Counted from the stretch's first letter, positions 42,144 through 51,282 are shown. The stretch: DNA of 64,000 bases from UBA5342 sp965662645 (GCA_965662645.1 CBFIII010000002.1:1-64000), one strand, 5' to 3'. Program-made: numbers and translations. Notes: generated by a model not told the origin, from the sequence alone.

Positions 42144-42695
42144 TTAACCTTGAATAGGTGTTACGGAAGAGAATGCGGGTGATATTAAGTCTTTGGGAGA
42201 AAGTACAACTTTGTCCTTAGGGATGCGCCAGTCGATATTAAGTTCGCTATCGTAAGGATTAATGCCGCGTTCGCTTGCAGGATGATATAAATTGTCACAT
42301 TTGTATGAGAAAGTAGCGCTATCACTGAGTACTGAAAAGCCGTGAAGGAAACCACGTGGTATCATAAACATAAGTTGGTTTTCGTCTGACAGTTTTACAG
42401 CGTAATGTTGACCGTAAGTAGGGCTGTCGAGGCGTATATCCACCGCTACGTCAAGTACTGTGCCTTGCAAGCAACGGACGAGCTTGGCTTGTGAATAGGG
42501 ATTGGTTTGGCAATGTAAACCTCTGACTACACCATATGTTGATTGCGATTGGTTGTCTTGTATAAAATCGTTTTTTATGCCTAGTTTTATAAATTTGTCC
42601 CGGTTGTAACTTTCGAAGAAATAACCTCTATCATCTTTGAAGATACGAGGTTTGATGATATATAATCCTTCTATGCCAGTCTCTATTTTTTCCAT
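42144..42695 (-). CDS. rfbC: dTDP-4-dehydrorhamnose 3,5-epimerase
   Basis: The 183-residue cupin enzyme epimerises C3 and C5 of dTDP-4-keto-6-deoxyglucose in L-rhamnose synthesis. Motifs: IKPRIFKDDRGYFFESYN near 15, QDNQSQSTYGVVRGLH near 46 (the histidine of the RGLHCQ motif is catalytic), VAVDIRLDSPTYGQH near 83 and MIPRGFLHGFSVLSD near 110. ATG 42695 is the normal start; a GTG six codons earlier is possible. It is separate from the rest of the polysaccharide locus, and RmlA, RmlB and RmlD are not in the window. It is the first minus-strand protein gene after the locus. Confidence 0.93.
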   Translation of the reverse strand: MEKIETGIEGLYIIKPRIFKDDRGYFFESYNRDKFIKLGIKNDFIQDNQSQSTYGVVRGLHCQTNPYSQAKLVRCLQGTVLDVAVDIRLDSPTYGQHYAVKLSDENQLMFMIPRGFLHGFSVLSDSATFSYKCDNLYHPASERGINPYDSELNIDWRIPKDKVVLSPKDLISPAFSSVTPIQG

Positions 42696-42712
42696 TTTAT
42701 CCTTGTTTTCCA

Positions 42713-42720
42713 CAAAGATA
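42713..42720 (-). promoter_or_regulatory. Possible -7 element of rfbC
   Basis: TATCTTTG on the minus strand (TAnnTTTG) lies about 17 bp before the rfbC start. No good TTTG box is seen 19 bases upstream, so the assignment is weak. Confidence 0.3.
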
Positions 42721-42868
42721 ATTTGTCTTTTGAAAATATCGTTTATTATTATGGAAATTTATTTTTTTGTTTTGTGGGGTGTAGTTGGGTTTTCCCCTTT
42801 TAGGGATTAAGGGTGTATTACGTGACGAGTAATATGCTACAATAACAACACACCCCTTGTATTCCCCT

Positions 42869-43011
42869 CTCAAGAGGGGAAGTTCACACGTCTCATTTTT
42901 CACACGTCATATTTGTTACACGTAAAAAAGTAAAACATATAAAAGTACCCACTAAACATCCTAGACCTTGTTCCCCTCTTGAGAGGGGAGGCAGGGGTGT
43001 GTTACAATAAC
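42869..43011 (+). repeat. 143-bp duplicated segment, copy 1
   Basis: It begins CTCAAGAGGGGAAG (a TCCCCTCTCAAGAGGGGA palindrome), continues through CACACGTC words and ACGTAAAAAAGTAAAA, and ends GGGGTGTGTTACAATAAC. Only a few bases differ from the copy at 44155-44297, 1,286 bp downstream. Confidence 0.9.
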
Positions 43012-43099
43012 GAATTAAAAACTCAAATAACTTATGTTGATATGTTCCACGTCACAACACACCCCTTGTATTGCTTCCCTCGCTCACCCTTTTATTCCC

Positions 43100-43450
43100 A
43101 ATCTGCCCCTCGTTTGCAACGAGGGGTATCTGGTCATAGCATCTGTGATGCTTTTTATTCATTTTATCCTGACGCTGACAGAGAACTCTGTTTTATCTTC
43201 AAATGCTCTACAGCTTCTCTACTTGTGTGAATTCTAGGTTCGCATTTATTGTTCATTCGTCATACATAACCGTGGGCTTCACCCACGGCTACAATAATGG
43301 TACCCCTCTGGGGCACTTTGTTTGTGCTACAGATAATTACATTTAACATGATGTAGTTTTCGGTATAATAAATTTTCTTAAAAATTATATGGTGAATAAA
43401 ACTATTCGTTGGTGATGATTTGCATTCTGTTACTGGAAATGCATTCATCT
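43100..43450 (+). repeat. REP-like composite element
   Basis: It carries, in order, the CCCCTCG/CGAGGGG hairpin (43106-43126), TATCTGGTCATAGCATCTGT and GATGC next to it, the element body, the CCGTGGG/CCCACGG hairpin (43270-43288), and the tail that ends with GATGATTTG. The tail is repeated at about 43800-43930. Confidence 0.85.
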
Positions 43451-43514
43451 CAAATGCTCTATAGCTTCTTTACTTGTGTAAATTTATTGGTTCGCATTTA
43501 TTGTTCACTCGTCA

Positions 43515-43570
43515 TAAACAATCCAGGGTGTCGCTACGCTTGCCCTGGGCTGAATTGAAATACCCTTTCA
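43515..43570 (+). repeat. C-type palindromic element (CCAGGG/CCCTGG)
   Basis: CCAGGGTGTCGCTACGCTTG with its arm CCCTGGGC, followed by ACCCTTTCAGGGT, forms a compound hairpin. Related elements occur near 52552-52618 and 52762-52830. The CCCTGGGCTGAAATACCCTT style is like sequences associated with RAYT transposases. Confidence 0.75.
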
Positions 43571-43699
43571 GGGTGTAAAACGGTTTGTTATAGAGAGACT
43601 TGTGCGTTGGTGAGGATTTGCAATCCGTATCTAGGGAACTCATTCATCACTAATACTATCCGTTGGTTAGGATTTGCAATCTGTTACTGGAAATGCATT

Positions 43700-43930
43700 C
43701 ATCCCAAATGCTCTACAGCTTCTCTGCTTGTGTGAATTCTGGGTTCGCATTTATTGTTCATTCGTCATACATAACCGTGGGCTTACACCCACGGCTACCA
43801 TAATTGTACCCCTCTGGGGCACTTTGTTTGTGCTACAGATAATTACATTTAACATGATGTAGTTTTCGGTATAATAAATTTTCTTAAAAATTATATGGTG
43901 AATAAAACTATTCGTTGGTGATGATTTGTA
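43700..43930 (+). repeat. REP-like element, B and D modules
   Basis: It contains the body starting near ATGCTCTACAGC, the CCGTGGG/CCCACGG hairpin (43775-43794) and a tail nearly identical to that of 43290-43425. The CCCCTCG hairpin is absent. Confidence 0.8.
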
Positions 43931-44154
43931 TTTTGTAACTGGAAATGTTTTTATTTTGTTGTTCATTGAAATACAAGAAAATGACGAATGAATAAACAAC
44001 GAATGAAGTGAATTTACAACTCACAACTCAATTTCTTATTTTGTAGTTTGTTGAGCAACGAGCGATGATACCCCTTTAGGGGTTAGGGGTGAGTGATGGC
44101 TTTCCTTCCCGCACCCTTTTATTCTTCTTACTTCGACTTGCGCTCAGCACACCG

Positions 44155-44297
44155 CTCAAGAGGGGAAGTTCACACGTCTCATTTTTCACACGTCATATTT
44201 GTTACACGTAAAAAAGTAAAATACATAAAAGTACCCACTAAACATCCTAGACCTTGTTCCCCTCTTGAGAGGGGAAGCAGGGGTGTGTTACAATAAC
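44155..44297 (+). repeat. 143-bp duplicated segment, copy 2
   Basis: It is a near-identical copy of 42869-43011, preceded by a TCGACTTGCGCTCAGCACAC sequence that belongs to the second palindromic family. Its ends are the CAAGAGGGGAAG palindrome and GTGTGTTACAATAAC. Confidence 0.9.
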
Positions 44298-44394
44298 AAC
44301 AACAAATGAAGCGAACTTATAACTCACAACTTATAACTCACAACTTAAATTGAATAAAGCGAATTTATAACTTATAACTCACATCTCATTATTG

Positions 44395-44640
44395 CAGGTG
44401 TTTTTATTCGTTTGGGGCTTGTGCAGCCCCATACCCTGCACGTACTTTTTGCTGCAGCGCAAAAAGTAAGCAAAAACGCCGCCGCCTGAGAAACTAGGCT
44501 AAAAATTGACTTCATTTCGCTAAATTTTTGGAAACTCGGACTAAGGTCCTCAAACACCCAAAAATTTTTAACGCTTCATTACGTCAATTTTTTAAACGCC
44601 TACTTTCAAATGCGGTATAATAGTCCCAGCAACGTAATAT
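44395..44640 (+). repeat. Long interspersed repeat family 2, copy 1
   Basis: It starts near GTGTTTTTATTCGTTTGGGG and has GCGCAAAAAGTAAGCAAAAA, CGCCGCCGCCTGAGAAACTA, AAAAATTGAC...GTCAATTTTT inverted arms, and ends at AATAGTCCCAGCAACGTAAT. A closely related copy occupies about 47085-47375. No intact reading frame spans it. The family looks non-coding. Confidence 0.8.
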
Positions 44641-44689
44641 TTTACATGTAACTTTCTTGCTCCTAAATTTTATGTTTTGAAGTCTTTTG

Positions 44690-44820
44690 AAATACAAGAA
44701 AATCACGAATGAATGACGAATAACGCGAACTTATAATTTACAACTTATAACTCACAACTTAATTTATAACTTACAACTTATAACTTAAATTCACCATTTA
44801 TAATTCACCATTCACAACTC
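44690..44820 (+). repeat. AACTTATAAC-type simple tract
   Basis: The words AACTTATAACTTACAACTTA and TAACTC repeat with small variation. Similar tracts end near the 3' ends of neighbouring minus-strand genes (48045-48245, 49880-49990) and occur near 44000 and 54450. Confidence 0.85.
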
Positions 44821-44829
44821 TATTAATGT

Positions 44830-46191
44830 TTAATCCTCGAGGTGACGGTAGAATTTGATGATGGTTTCTATGCCTTTCTTGAACATATCTACGGGGAAAC
44901 TTTCGTTAGGCGAGTGGATAGCATCTTCCTCTAGTCCGAAACCCATGAGGATAGATTTAATGCCTAATATCTTCTCAAAGGTAGCGATGATAGGAATGCT
45001 GCCTCCGCGTTTAACGGGTAAGGGGCGTTTGCCAAAGACATCGGTGAAGGCTTTTTCTGCTGCTTTGTATTCTGGAAGATCGATAGGGCATTCGTAAGCT
45101 TGTCCGCCATGCATAGGAATGACGTCTATCTTAACGTATTGAGGTGCTATGCTATTGATGTGATTAACGAGTAGTTGCGCTATCTTTTGATTGTCCTGGT
45201 TGGCTACTAAACGGGTTGATAATTTGGCGTAAGCCTTAGAAGGTAAAACGGTCTTAGCTCCTTCGCCCATATAACCACCCCATATGCCACAGACATCAAA
45301 GCTAGGACGGATACCTGTATGTTCTAGAGTCGAGTAGCCTTCTTCACCTTTGAGTGCTTTTACTCCAATGGCTGTTTTGTATTCTTCTTCATCAAAGGGG
45401 ATCTGAGCGATGAGCGCCCGTTCTTCTGCTGATATCTCTTTGACATCATCATAGAAGCCAGGGATGTTGATATGACCTTTTTCATCTTGCAGATTCGTGA
45501 TGAGGCGGCACAGTTCGTTGATAGGGTTGGCCACGGCACCACCAAAGAGACCTGAGTGAAGATCCACATTAGGTCCTGTCACTTCTACTTGCCAATATGA
45601 CAAACCGCGTAAACCAGTGGTTAGCGATGGAGTGTCAGCACCCAGCATGCTCGTATCCGAAACTAAGATAATGTCGGCTGCTAATAATTCTTTATGTTCC
45701 TCTATAAACTGAGGCAATGAGGGAGAGCCAATTTCTTCTTCTCCTTCGATGATGAATTTCACATTACGTTTGAGTTCCATATTATACACGAGGAATTCAA
45801 AAGCTTTGGCGTGCATAAACGATTGTCCTTTGTCGTCATCAGCACCACGTCCCCATATCTTACCTTGCTGTATGACGGGTTCAAAGGGCGCACTGTCCCA
45901 TAAGTTAAGTGGTTCTACAGGCATCACATCCATGTGACCATATACCAATACGGTAGGTAGTGATGGATCGATGATTTTCTCTCCAAAGACGACAGGATTA
46001 CCTGCGGTTTCGTAGATCTCGGCCACGTCGCATCCAGCAGTATGTAAGAATTTACGCCATTGTTCTGCAGCTTTCTGCATATCTTTTTTATGTTCTTCTT
46101 GTGAACTGATAGAGGGTATGCGTAGGAGGGTAAATAGTTCTTCTAGATAACGGTTGAGGTTCGTGTCGATGTGTTTTTTTATATCGTTCAT
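44830..46191 (-). CDS. M20 family metallopeptidase (dipeptidase, ArgE/DapE/CNDP-like)
   Basis: The 453-residue enzyme cleaves dipeptides or a related amide with a zinc pair. Motifs: LVYGHMDVMP near 82 (H and D metal ligands), WGRGADDDKGQSFMH near 112, EGEEEIGSPSLPQF near 149 (EE pair, general base), VSDTSMLG, HSGLFGGAVANPI near 214 and the C-terminal DAIHSPNESFPV. It is full length for the group and lacks a signal peptide, so it is probably cytoplasmic. No operon partner; it is flanked by repeats on both sides. Confidence 0.9.
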   Translation of the reverse strand: MNDIKKHIDTNLNRYLEELFTLLRIPSISSQEEHKKDMQKAAEQWRKFLHTAGCDVAEIYETAGNPVVFGEKIIDPSLPTVLVYGHMDVMPVEPLNLWDSAPFEPVIQQGKIWGRGADDDKGQSFMHAKAFEFLVYNMELKRNVKFIIEGEEEIGSPSLPQFIEEHKELLAADIILVSDTSMLGADTPSLTTGLRGLSYWQVEVTGPNVDLHSGLFGGAVANPINELCRLITNLQDEKGHINIPGFYDDVKEISAEERALIAQIPFDEEEYKTAIGVKALKGEEGYSTLEHTGIRPSFDVCGIWGGYMGEGAKTVLPSKAYAKLSTRLVANQDNQKIAQLLVNHINSIAPQYVKIDVIPMHGGQAYECPIDLPEYKAAEKAFTDVFGKRPLPVKRGGSIPIIATFEKILGIKSILMGFGLEEDAIHSPNESFPVDMFKKGIETIIKFYRHLED

Positions 46192-46424
46192 GGTGTATAT
46201 TGTTAGAGGGTTAATGTTATTTGAAATGCTGATTTCGTATGTTGTTTTGGCTTTTGTTTTATGCCTTTTTAATTTTCTCTTTAACTTGCTTTTAGCAATG
46301 ATACGAAATTACAGTAATTTTTTTCTTTTCTCCACTAGAAATGGTGATTTCTTCTTTTATGTTCTTCTTGGGTCTGTGTGGGGGTTAATTGTTTGGGCTG
46401 TGTATAGGGGAGTTTTTAGGTGTT

Positions 46425-46760
46425 TTTATTCGTTTGGGTTTGTGTAATCCTTGTTTAGCGAAGCGTCTTTCGCTTCGTCGTTGTTAAAAGCAAGGTGGTC
46501 ACAGAGCGCAGTCGAACGTGCTCCTGACTTGCAAAATGCTGATGATTCTTTTGTGTTTATATCAGCACCATTAAATTTTATCTTCAAATGCTCTACAGCT
46601 TCTTTACTTCTAGATGTTTGTGGTTCGCATTTTTCTGTTATTCGTCACAATTAACCACGGGCTTCACCCGTGGCTACCATAATAGTACCCCTCTGGGGTA
46701 CTTTGTTTTGTGCTACAGGCTATTACGTTTAATATTATGTAGTTTCCGGCACACTGAATT
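46425..46760 (+). repeat. Composite REP-like element with a nested insertion
   Basis: It matches the element at about 41125-41420 in order and sequence (GCGAAGCG/CGCTTCG palindrome, CTTGC arm, body, CCACGGG/CCCGTGG hairpin at 46655-46673). A 28-bp stretch at about 46493-46520 with AGAGCGCAGTCGAACGTGCT interrupts the GCAAG/CTTGC loop that is intact at 41190. It is a repeat inserted in a repeat. Confidence 0.8.
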
Positions 46761-46944
46761 TTCAGAAAAGTCATACGGGAAACAACAATGATGCACCCAG
46801 CTGGCACAGATATTCACCCTACAGGGTGTTTTGTTTTGAAATCCAATCTATTGATCGATAATTATAGAATTTATTACCTCATTGAATTTTGATAAAAAGA
46901 TAATATGTGAAATAGGACGATACTGTAGGTGGAACGTTTAAAAC

Positions 46945-47020
46945 GTTTTTCTCATACTGCCCCTCGTTTGCAACGAGGGGTATCTGGTCATAGCATCTGT
47001 GATGCTCTTGTCTATTCCGT
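46945..47020 (+). repeat. REP-like hairpin element (A module)
   Basis: It has the CCCCTCG/CGAGGGG hairpin (46960-46980) followed by TATCTGGTCATAGCATCTGT and GATGC. The rest of the element is missing. Confidence 0.8.
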
Positions 47021-47084
47021 TGGTGATGATTTATATTTCGTAATTGGAGATGATTTTATTTTGTGTAGAGGGGAGTTTTTAGGT

Positions 47085-47375
47085 GTTTTTATTTGTTTGG
47101 GGCTTGTGCAGCCCCACACCCTGCACTTGCTTTTTACTCACAATTGTTTATTTTAATAGTGATCGTGATACGCTTTGCTTAATTGCTACAGCGCAAAAAG
47201 TAAGCAAAAACGCCGCCGCCTGAGAAACTATGCTAAAAATTGACTGCGTTCCGTTAAATTTTTGGAAACTCGGACTAAGGTCCTCAAACAACCAAAAATT
47301 CTTAACACTACACTTCGTCAATTTTTTTTACGCCTACTTTCAAATGCGGAGATAATAGTCCCAGCATTGTAATAT
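47085..47375 (+). repeat. Long interspersed repeat family 2, copy 2
   Basis: It aligns with 44395-44640 but has about 45 extra bases of AT-rich DNA (near 47137-47185) between GCACTTGCTTTTTACT and the GCGCAAAAAGTAAGC block. It has the same GCCGCCGCCTGAGAAACTA and AATAGTCCCAGCA ends. Confidence 0.8.
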
Positions 47376-47439
47376 GCTGTTACTTGTAAATTTCTCTTCG
47401 TTGGTGAGGATTTGCAATCTGTATCTCGAAATGCATTCA

Positions 47440-47990
47440 TTCCAAATGTTCTATAGCTTCTTTACTTTTGTAAATTTTTGGTTCGCATTTTCATTGTTAT
47501 TCGTCATATAACCGTGGGCTGCACCCACGGCTACAAAGACGACACCCCTCTGGGATTTTTTGTTCTGAATTCCAGTTTGTTTGTGGTTGATTGTTGAGTT
47601 TATTACCTCATTGAATTTCTATAAAAAAAGGAATACGTAATGTGTGAAATATGGCGTTGCGGTGTTTTTAGCTCTAGGCTGAATTGAAATGCCCTTTTAG
47701 GATGTAAAAACGGTTTGTTTGTTATTGTGACACTGTGCGTTGGTGATGATTTGTAATTCGTTACTGGAAGTGCATTCATCACAAATGCTCTACAGCTTCA
47801 CTACTTGTGTAAATTATTGGTTCGCATTTTATTGTTATTCGTCACATAACCGTGGGCTGCACCCACGGCTACAATAATGGTACCCCTCTGGGGTACTTTG
47901 TTTGTGCTACAGATGATTATATTTCATATGATGTAGTTTTTGGTAAAATAATTTTTTTTAAAAAAATATATCGTGAATAAAACTATTCGT
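47440..47990 (+). repeat. Two REP-like elements with B hairpins
   Basis: CCGTGGG/CCCACGG hairpins lie at 47512-47530 and 47850-47868, each preceded by the TTGGTTCGCATTTT segment and followed by a tail. The second copy is the more complete, with the GTACCCC/GGGGTAC hairpin. Between them lies a fragment (about 47680-47710) with GGCTGAATTGAAATGCCCTT, typical of the C module. Confidence 0.75.
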
Positions 47991-48242
47991 TGGTGAGGAT
48001 TTGTAATTTGTAACTGGAGATGTTGTTGTTCATTGAAATACATAAAATGACGAATGAATAACGAATAACGTGAACTTATAACTTACAACTTATAACTCAA
48101 AACTTAACTCACCCTTTTATTCCCTAAAGGGATCTTTCGCACCATGTGTTGAACTTAAATTTTATGTTTTGTAGTTCATTGAAATACATAAAATGACGAA
48201 TGAATGACGAATAACGTGAACTTATAACTTACAACTCACAAC

Positions 48243-49400
48243 TTATAACTCAAAAGATTGTATTTCTGTTATGAGGTCTTTGAGATTAACCACTTTGATA
48301 GTGTCACTCATAGACCAACTATCCTTGGTCAGAGAGGCAATGTAGGTATGCGTGGGCTGTATGTCTTCGAGACAGTAATAGAAGCCTTTTCCGACTTTGG
48401 GTGAGGCCGTAGCTTTACATTCAATGACGTAGATTTTTTGTCGGTATGACATGATGATATCGACCTCATTGCCATTGCTTGTGCGGTAGTGGAAAAATTT
48501 TGCCTTAGGAAAATTCCCTTTGAGTTGTGATAATACTATTTGTTCCCAGATAGCACCATATGAAGGATGGCCCAAGAGTGCTTCAAAAGTTGATAAACCT
48601 AGAAGCGCAGCTGTTATCCCAGAATCATTGATGTAAACTTTGGGACTTTTTACCAATCGTTTACCTAAGTTAGAGGTGTAAGGCCTCAGTATTTCGACCA
48701 TATAAGTAGAAGCGAGGAGGTCAATATAGCTTTTTACTGTAGGGGAGGATATTTCGAGTGCTTTTGCCAAATAAGAGTAGTCTGCTGTTTGTCCATTAAG
48801 GTGTGCGAGCATTTGCCAGAGGCGATGCATGGTTGCTGGTGTGAAATTTTTCCATTGTAATAGATCACGTTCAAGGAAAGTGGTGATGAAATTCTCGCGC
48901 CATTCAAATGAGAGTTTATTCTCTAGTGGTAGGATACTTCTAGGAAAGCCACCTCTTGAGAAATAGTTTTCGATGCTTACCTTAGTATTTATTTCTTCGT
49001 ATAAAAAGGGAGTGAGCCTTTGATAAGATATACGTCCAGCTAGTGTTTCTGAGCTTTGCTGGAGCAGATCGCGTGAGGCTGATCCAAGGATTAGGAAATG
49101 CCCATTTCCTCCCCATTCATCCACTAAACTTCTGATGAGAGGAAAGAGTTCTGGAGATCGTTGAACTTCATCAATACATATCAATTTTCCTTTTTGGGAA
49201 CTTAAAAACCATTCTGCATTATTTATCTTCTGTAAATCAGAAGGCCGCTCAAGATCTAAATATATTGAGCTATTATAATGCGACAGTATATGTTTTGCTA
49301 AAGTGGACTTCCCACATTGTCGAGGGCCAATCAACTCTGTTACTGGGTTGTTATCAATCGCTTTTAATATATTATCTTGTTGCTTTCGTCGTATAAACAT
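48243..49400 (-). CDS. AAA_14/DUF4143 family ATPase
   Basis: The 385-residue protein has a P-loop (ELIGPRQCGKSTLAKHIL near 18), Walker B (ICIDEVQRSPELFPLI near 74), SASRDLLQQSSETLAGR near 108, and a C-terminal DUF4143 domain. The last part has GNEVDIIMSYRQKIYVIECK, an E/D...E-x-K layout like a PD-(D/E)XK nuclease. Many bacteria carry dozens of such genes; the function is unknown, though they are often linked with mobile or defence regions. The final codons and stop (48243-48245) are in the AACTTATAAC-type tract. It lies alone with its own promoter. Confidence 0.87.
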   Translation of the reverse strand: MFIRRKQQDNILKAIDNNPVTELIGPRQCGKSTLAKHILSHYNSSIYLDLERPSDLQKINNAEWFLSSQKGKLICIDEVQRSPELFPLIRSLVDEWGGNGHFLILGSASRDLLQQSSETLAGRISYQRLTPFLYEEINTKVSIENYFSRGGFPRSILPLENKLSFEWRENFITTFLERDLLQWKNFTPATMHRLWQMLAHLNGQTADYSYLAKALEISSPTVKSYIDLLASTYMVEILRPYTSNLGKRLVKSPKVYINDSGITAALLGLSTFEALLGHPSYGAIWEQIVLSQLKGNFPKAKFFHYRTSNGNEVDIIMSYRQKIYVIECKATASPKVGKGFYYCLEDIQPTHTYIASLTKDSWSMSDTIKVVNLKDLITEIQSFEL

Positions 49401-49426
49401 AATACAATAAGTTTCGTTTAACTATG

Positions 49427-49457
49427 CAAATGTAAAACTTAATTTTAATATAACATA
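49427..49457 (-). promoter_or_regulatory. Promoter of the AAA_14 gene within an inverted repeat
   Basis: On the minus strand TATG (49454-49457) is 19 bases upstream of TACATTTG (49427-49434). This is a close match to TTTG-N19-TAnnTTTG, 27 bp before the ATG. The inverted pair AACTATG (49420-49426) and CATAGTT (49454-49460) flanks the promoter and could be an operator. Confidence 0.6.
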
Positions 49458-49460
49458 GTT

Positions 49461-50013
49461 CACTTGCATTTTAACTCCACTTCGTGAGGGTATGGATTTT
49501 ATATTTACCTAAAATAAAGACATTATATCTTTCGGGATGACGCCAACCTGATGGGGATTATAGTTTCACAGTGGTGTGCGTATCCACTCTGTATTTGGAG
49601 GTGTTTTTATTCTAAATGTTCTACAGCTTCTCAACTTATGTAAATTATTGGTTCGCATTTGTTGTTCATTCGTCATACATAACCGTGGGCTGCACCCACG
49701 GCTACAATAATGGTACCCCTCTGGGGTAATTTGTTTGTGCTACAGATGATTATATTTCATATGATGTAGTTTTTGGTAAAATAATTTTTTTTTAAAAAAT
49801 ATATCGTGAATAAAACTATTCGTTGGTGAGGATTTGTAATTTGTAACTGGAGATGTTGTTGTTCATTGAAATACATAAAATGACGAATGAATAACGAATA
49901 ACGCGAACTTATAACTTACAACTTATAACTCAAAACTTAATTTATAACTTACAATTCAAAAACTCCATTCACAACTCAAAAACTCCCAAATGTTTTTAGC
50001 CTTCCCTTATATC
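49461..50013 (+). repeat. Intergenic stretch with a REP-like element
   Basis: The first 140 bases after the AAA_14 promoter are unique. A REP-like element with the CCGTGGG/CCCACGG hairpin (49683-49701) and the usual tail occupies about 49600-49860. AACTTATAAC-type tracts fill about 49880-49990. No gene is supported. Confidence 0.78.
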
Positions 50014-51282
50014 TTATTTATGCCATAGTTTATCCATGCGGCTTTTTATAGCGGCCTCTGATGGATTGTTTTGTGGTGTATATATTGTGCGTTCTTGTAC
50101 TTCTGTGGGGCGGAAATCTTGTTTTACAAAGTTACCTTCATAGGCGTGGGCATATTTATAATCTTTCCCGTAATTCATGTCCTTCATCAATTTAGTAGGT
50201 GCATTGCGGAGGTGTAATGGTACCGGTAAATTGCCTGTTTGTCTGACTACGGCTTGAGCTTCGTTGATGGCTTGGTAGGCCGAATTGCTTTTGGCGCTGG
50301 TAGCCAGATATATGGTGGTCTCGGATAAGATGATACGTCCCTCGGGCCATCCTATTTTTGTGATGGCATCAAAGCAGGCATTGGCCAATAGCAAAGCGTT
50401 GGGGTTGGCTAAGCCGATGTCTTCGGCTGCTGAGATAAGTAAGCGGCGTGCAATGAATTTAGGATCTTCGCCACCCTCTACCATGCGCGCTAGCCAGTAG
50501 GTGGCCGCATCGGGATCACTGCCTCTGATGGATTTGATAAAGGCAGAGACGATGTCGTAGTGTATCTCTCCATTTTTATCGTAAGCGGCAGGGTTTTCTT
50601 GTAGGCGTTCTTTTATTTTTTTATTAGTGATGGTGATTTGTTTGGTGGCTTCAGCGTTGCATACCAGCTCTATGATATTGAGTAGTTTACGGGCGTCACC
50701 ACCAGCATAAAGTAAGAGGTTGTCGGTTTCTTTGAGTATAATTTTACGTTCTTTGAGTAGTTCATCTTGCGTAATAGCGGTGTGAGCTAGCTGTAACAGG
50801 TCTTCATCTTTTAGTGCTTGTAAAACATAAACCTGACAACGTGAGAGTAGTGGTGATATGACTTCGAATGATGGATTTTCGGTGGTAGCACCAATGAGTG
50901 TTACGTTGCCTTTTTCTACGGCAGCAAGTAGGGAGTCCTGTTGTGACTTTGAAAAACGGTGTATCTCATCGATGAATAAGATAGGGGTTGGTTCGTCGAA
51001 GATGCGTATTTTCTTGGCTTTTTCTATGACTTCCCTGACGTCTTTAACGCCTGAACTCACAGCACTTAAGGTGAAGAAATGACGATCTAATTGTTTGGCA
51101 ATGATATTAGCTAGCGTTGTTTTGCCTACTCCAGGAGGTCCCCACAGTATAAATGAGCTTATGCTGTTATTATCTATCATATTACGCAGTATGCCGCCTT
51201 TGCCTACGAGGTGTTTTTGTCCTATATAATTGTCTAGTGACTTGGGGCGTAGGCGTTCTGCTAGGGGTGCTGTTGTCATCAT
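50014..51282 (-). CDS. rarA: Replication-associated recombination protein A (RarA/MgsA)
   Basis: The 422-residue AAA+ ATPase is a homologue of MgsA/WRNIP1 and acts at stalled replication forks. Motifs: APLAERLRPKSLDNYIGQKH at the start, LWGPPGVGKTTLANIIA near 45 (Walker A), LFIDEIHRFSKSQQDSLL near 100 (Walker B), IGATTENPSFEVISPLLSRC near 128 (sensor 1), and the C-terminal clamp-like domain (SDPDAATYWLARMVEGGEDP). An open frame runs upstream to 51399, but that part is repeat DNA; ATG 51282 gives the conserved N-terminus. It lies alone between repeat islands. Confidence 0.96.
   Translation of the reverse strand: MMTTAPLAERLRPKSLDNYIGQKHLVGKGGILRNMIDNNSISSFILWGPPGVGKTTLANIIAKQLDRHFFTLSAVSSGVKDVREVIEKAKKIRIFDEPTPILFIDEIHRFSKSQQDSLLAAVEKGNVTLIGATTENPSFEVISPLLSRCQVYVLQALKDEDLLQLAHTAITQDELLKERKIILKETDNLLLYAGGDARKLLNIIELVCNAEATKQITITNKKIKERLQENPAAYDKNGEIHYDIVSAFIKSIRGSDPDAATYWLARMVEGGEDPKFIARRLLISAAEDIGLANPNALLLANACFDAITKIGWPEGRIILSETTIYLATSAKSNSAYQAINEAQAVVRQTGNLPVPLHLRNAPTKLMKDMNYGKDYKYAHAYEGNFVKQDFRPTEVQERTIYTPQNNPSEAAIKSRMDKLWHK

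Larger units (their letters stand above)
42721..44829. repeat. Gene-free repeat island between rfbC and the dipeptidase gene
   Basis: No gene is supported in these 2.1 kb. The contents are mapped as follows: the duplicated 143-bp segment with TCCCCTC palindromes (42869-43011 and 44155-44297); REP-like elements at about 43100-43450 and 43700-43930; a C-type CCAGGG/CCCTGG hairpin around 43523-43551; the second long repeat (44395-44640); a TCGACTTGCGCTCAG piece near 44131; and AACTTATAAC-type tracts at about 43990-44040, 44300-44390 and 44690-44820. Confidence 0.8.
46192..48242. repeat. Gene-free repeat island between dipeptidase and AAA_14 genes
   Basis: No coding sequence of quality is present in 2 kb. 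The first 230 bases are unique, AT-rich DNA. Then come an element copy (about 46425-46760, with a TCGACTGCGCTC insert near 46493-46520), a CCCCTCG hairpin element (46960-46980), the second copy of long repeat family 2 (47085-47375), elements with the CCGTGGG hairpin (47512-47530 and 47850-47868), and AACTTATAAC tracts at about 48045-48110 and 48190-48245. Confidence 0.75.

Noticed and set aside
42979..43237. Genes of 67-83 codons near 43 kb
   Set aside because: They translate the CCCCTCG hairpin element, and the same peptide strings occur at 46929, 51289, 51680 and 52002.
46154..46447. 97-codon hydrophobic frame on the + strand, overlapping the 5' end of the dipeptidase gene
   Set aside because: The AT-rich upstream DNA gives hydrophobic residues by chance; no family and no promoter.
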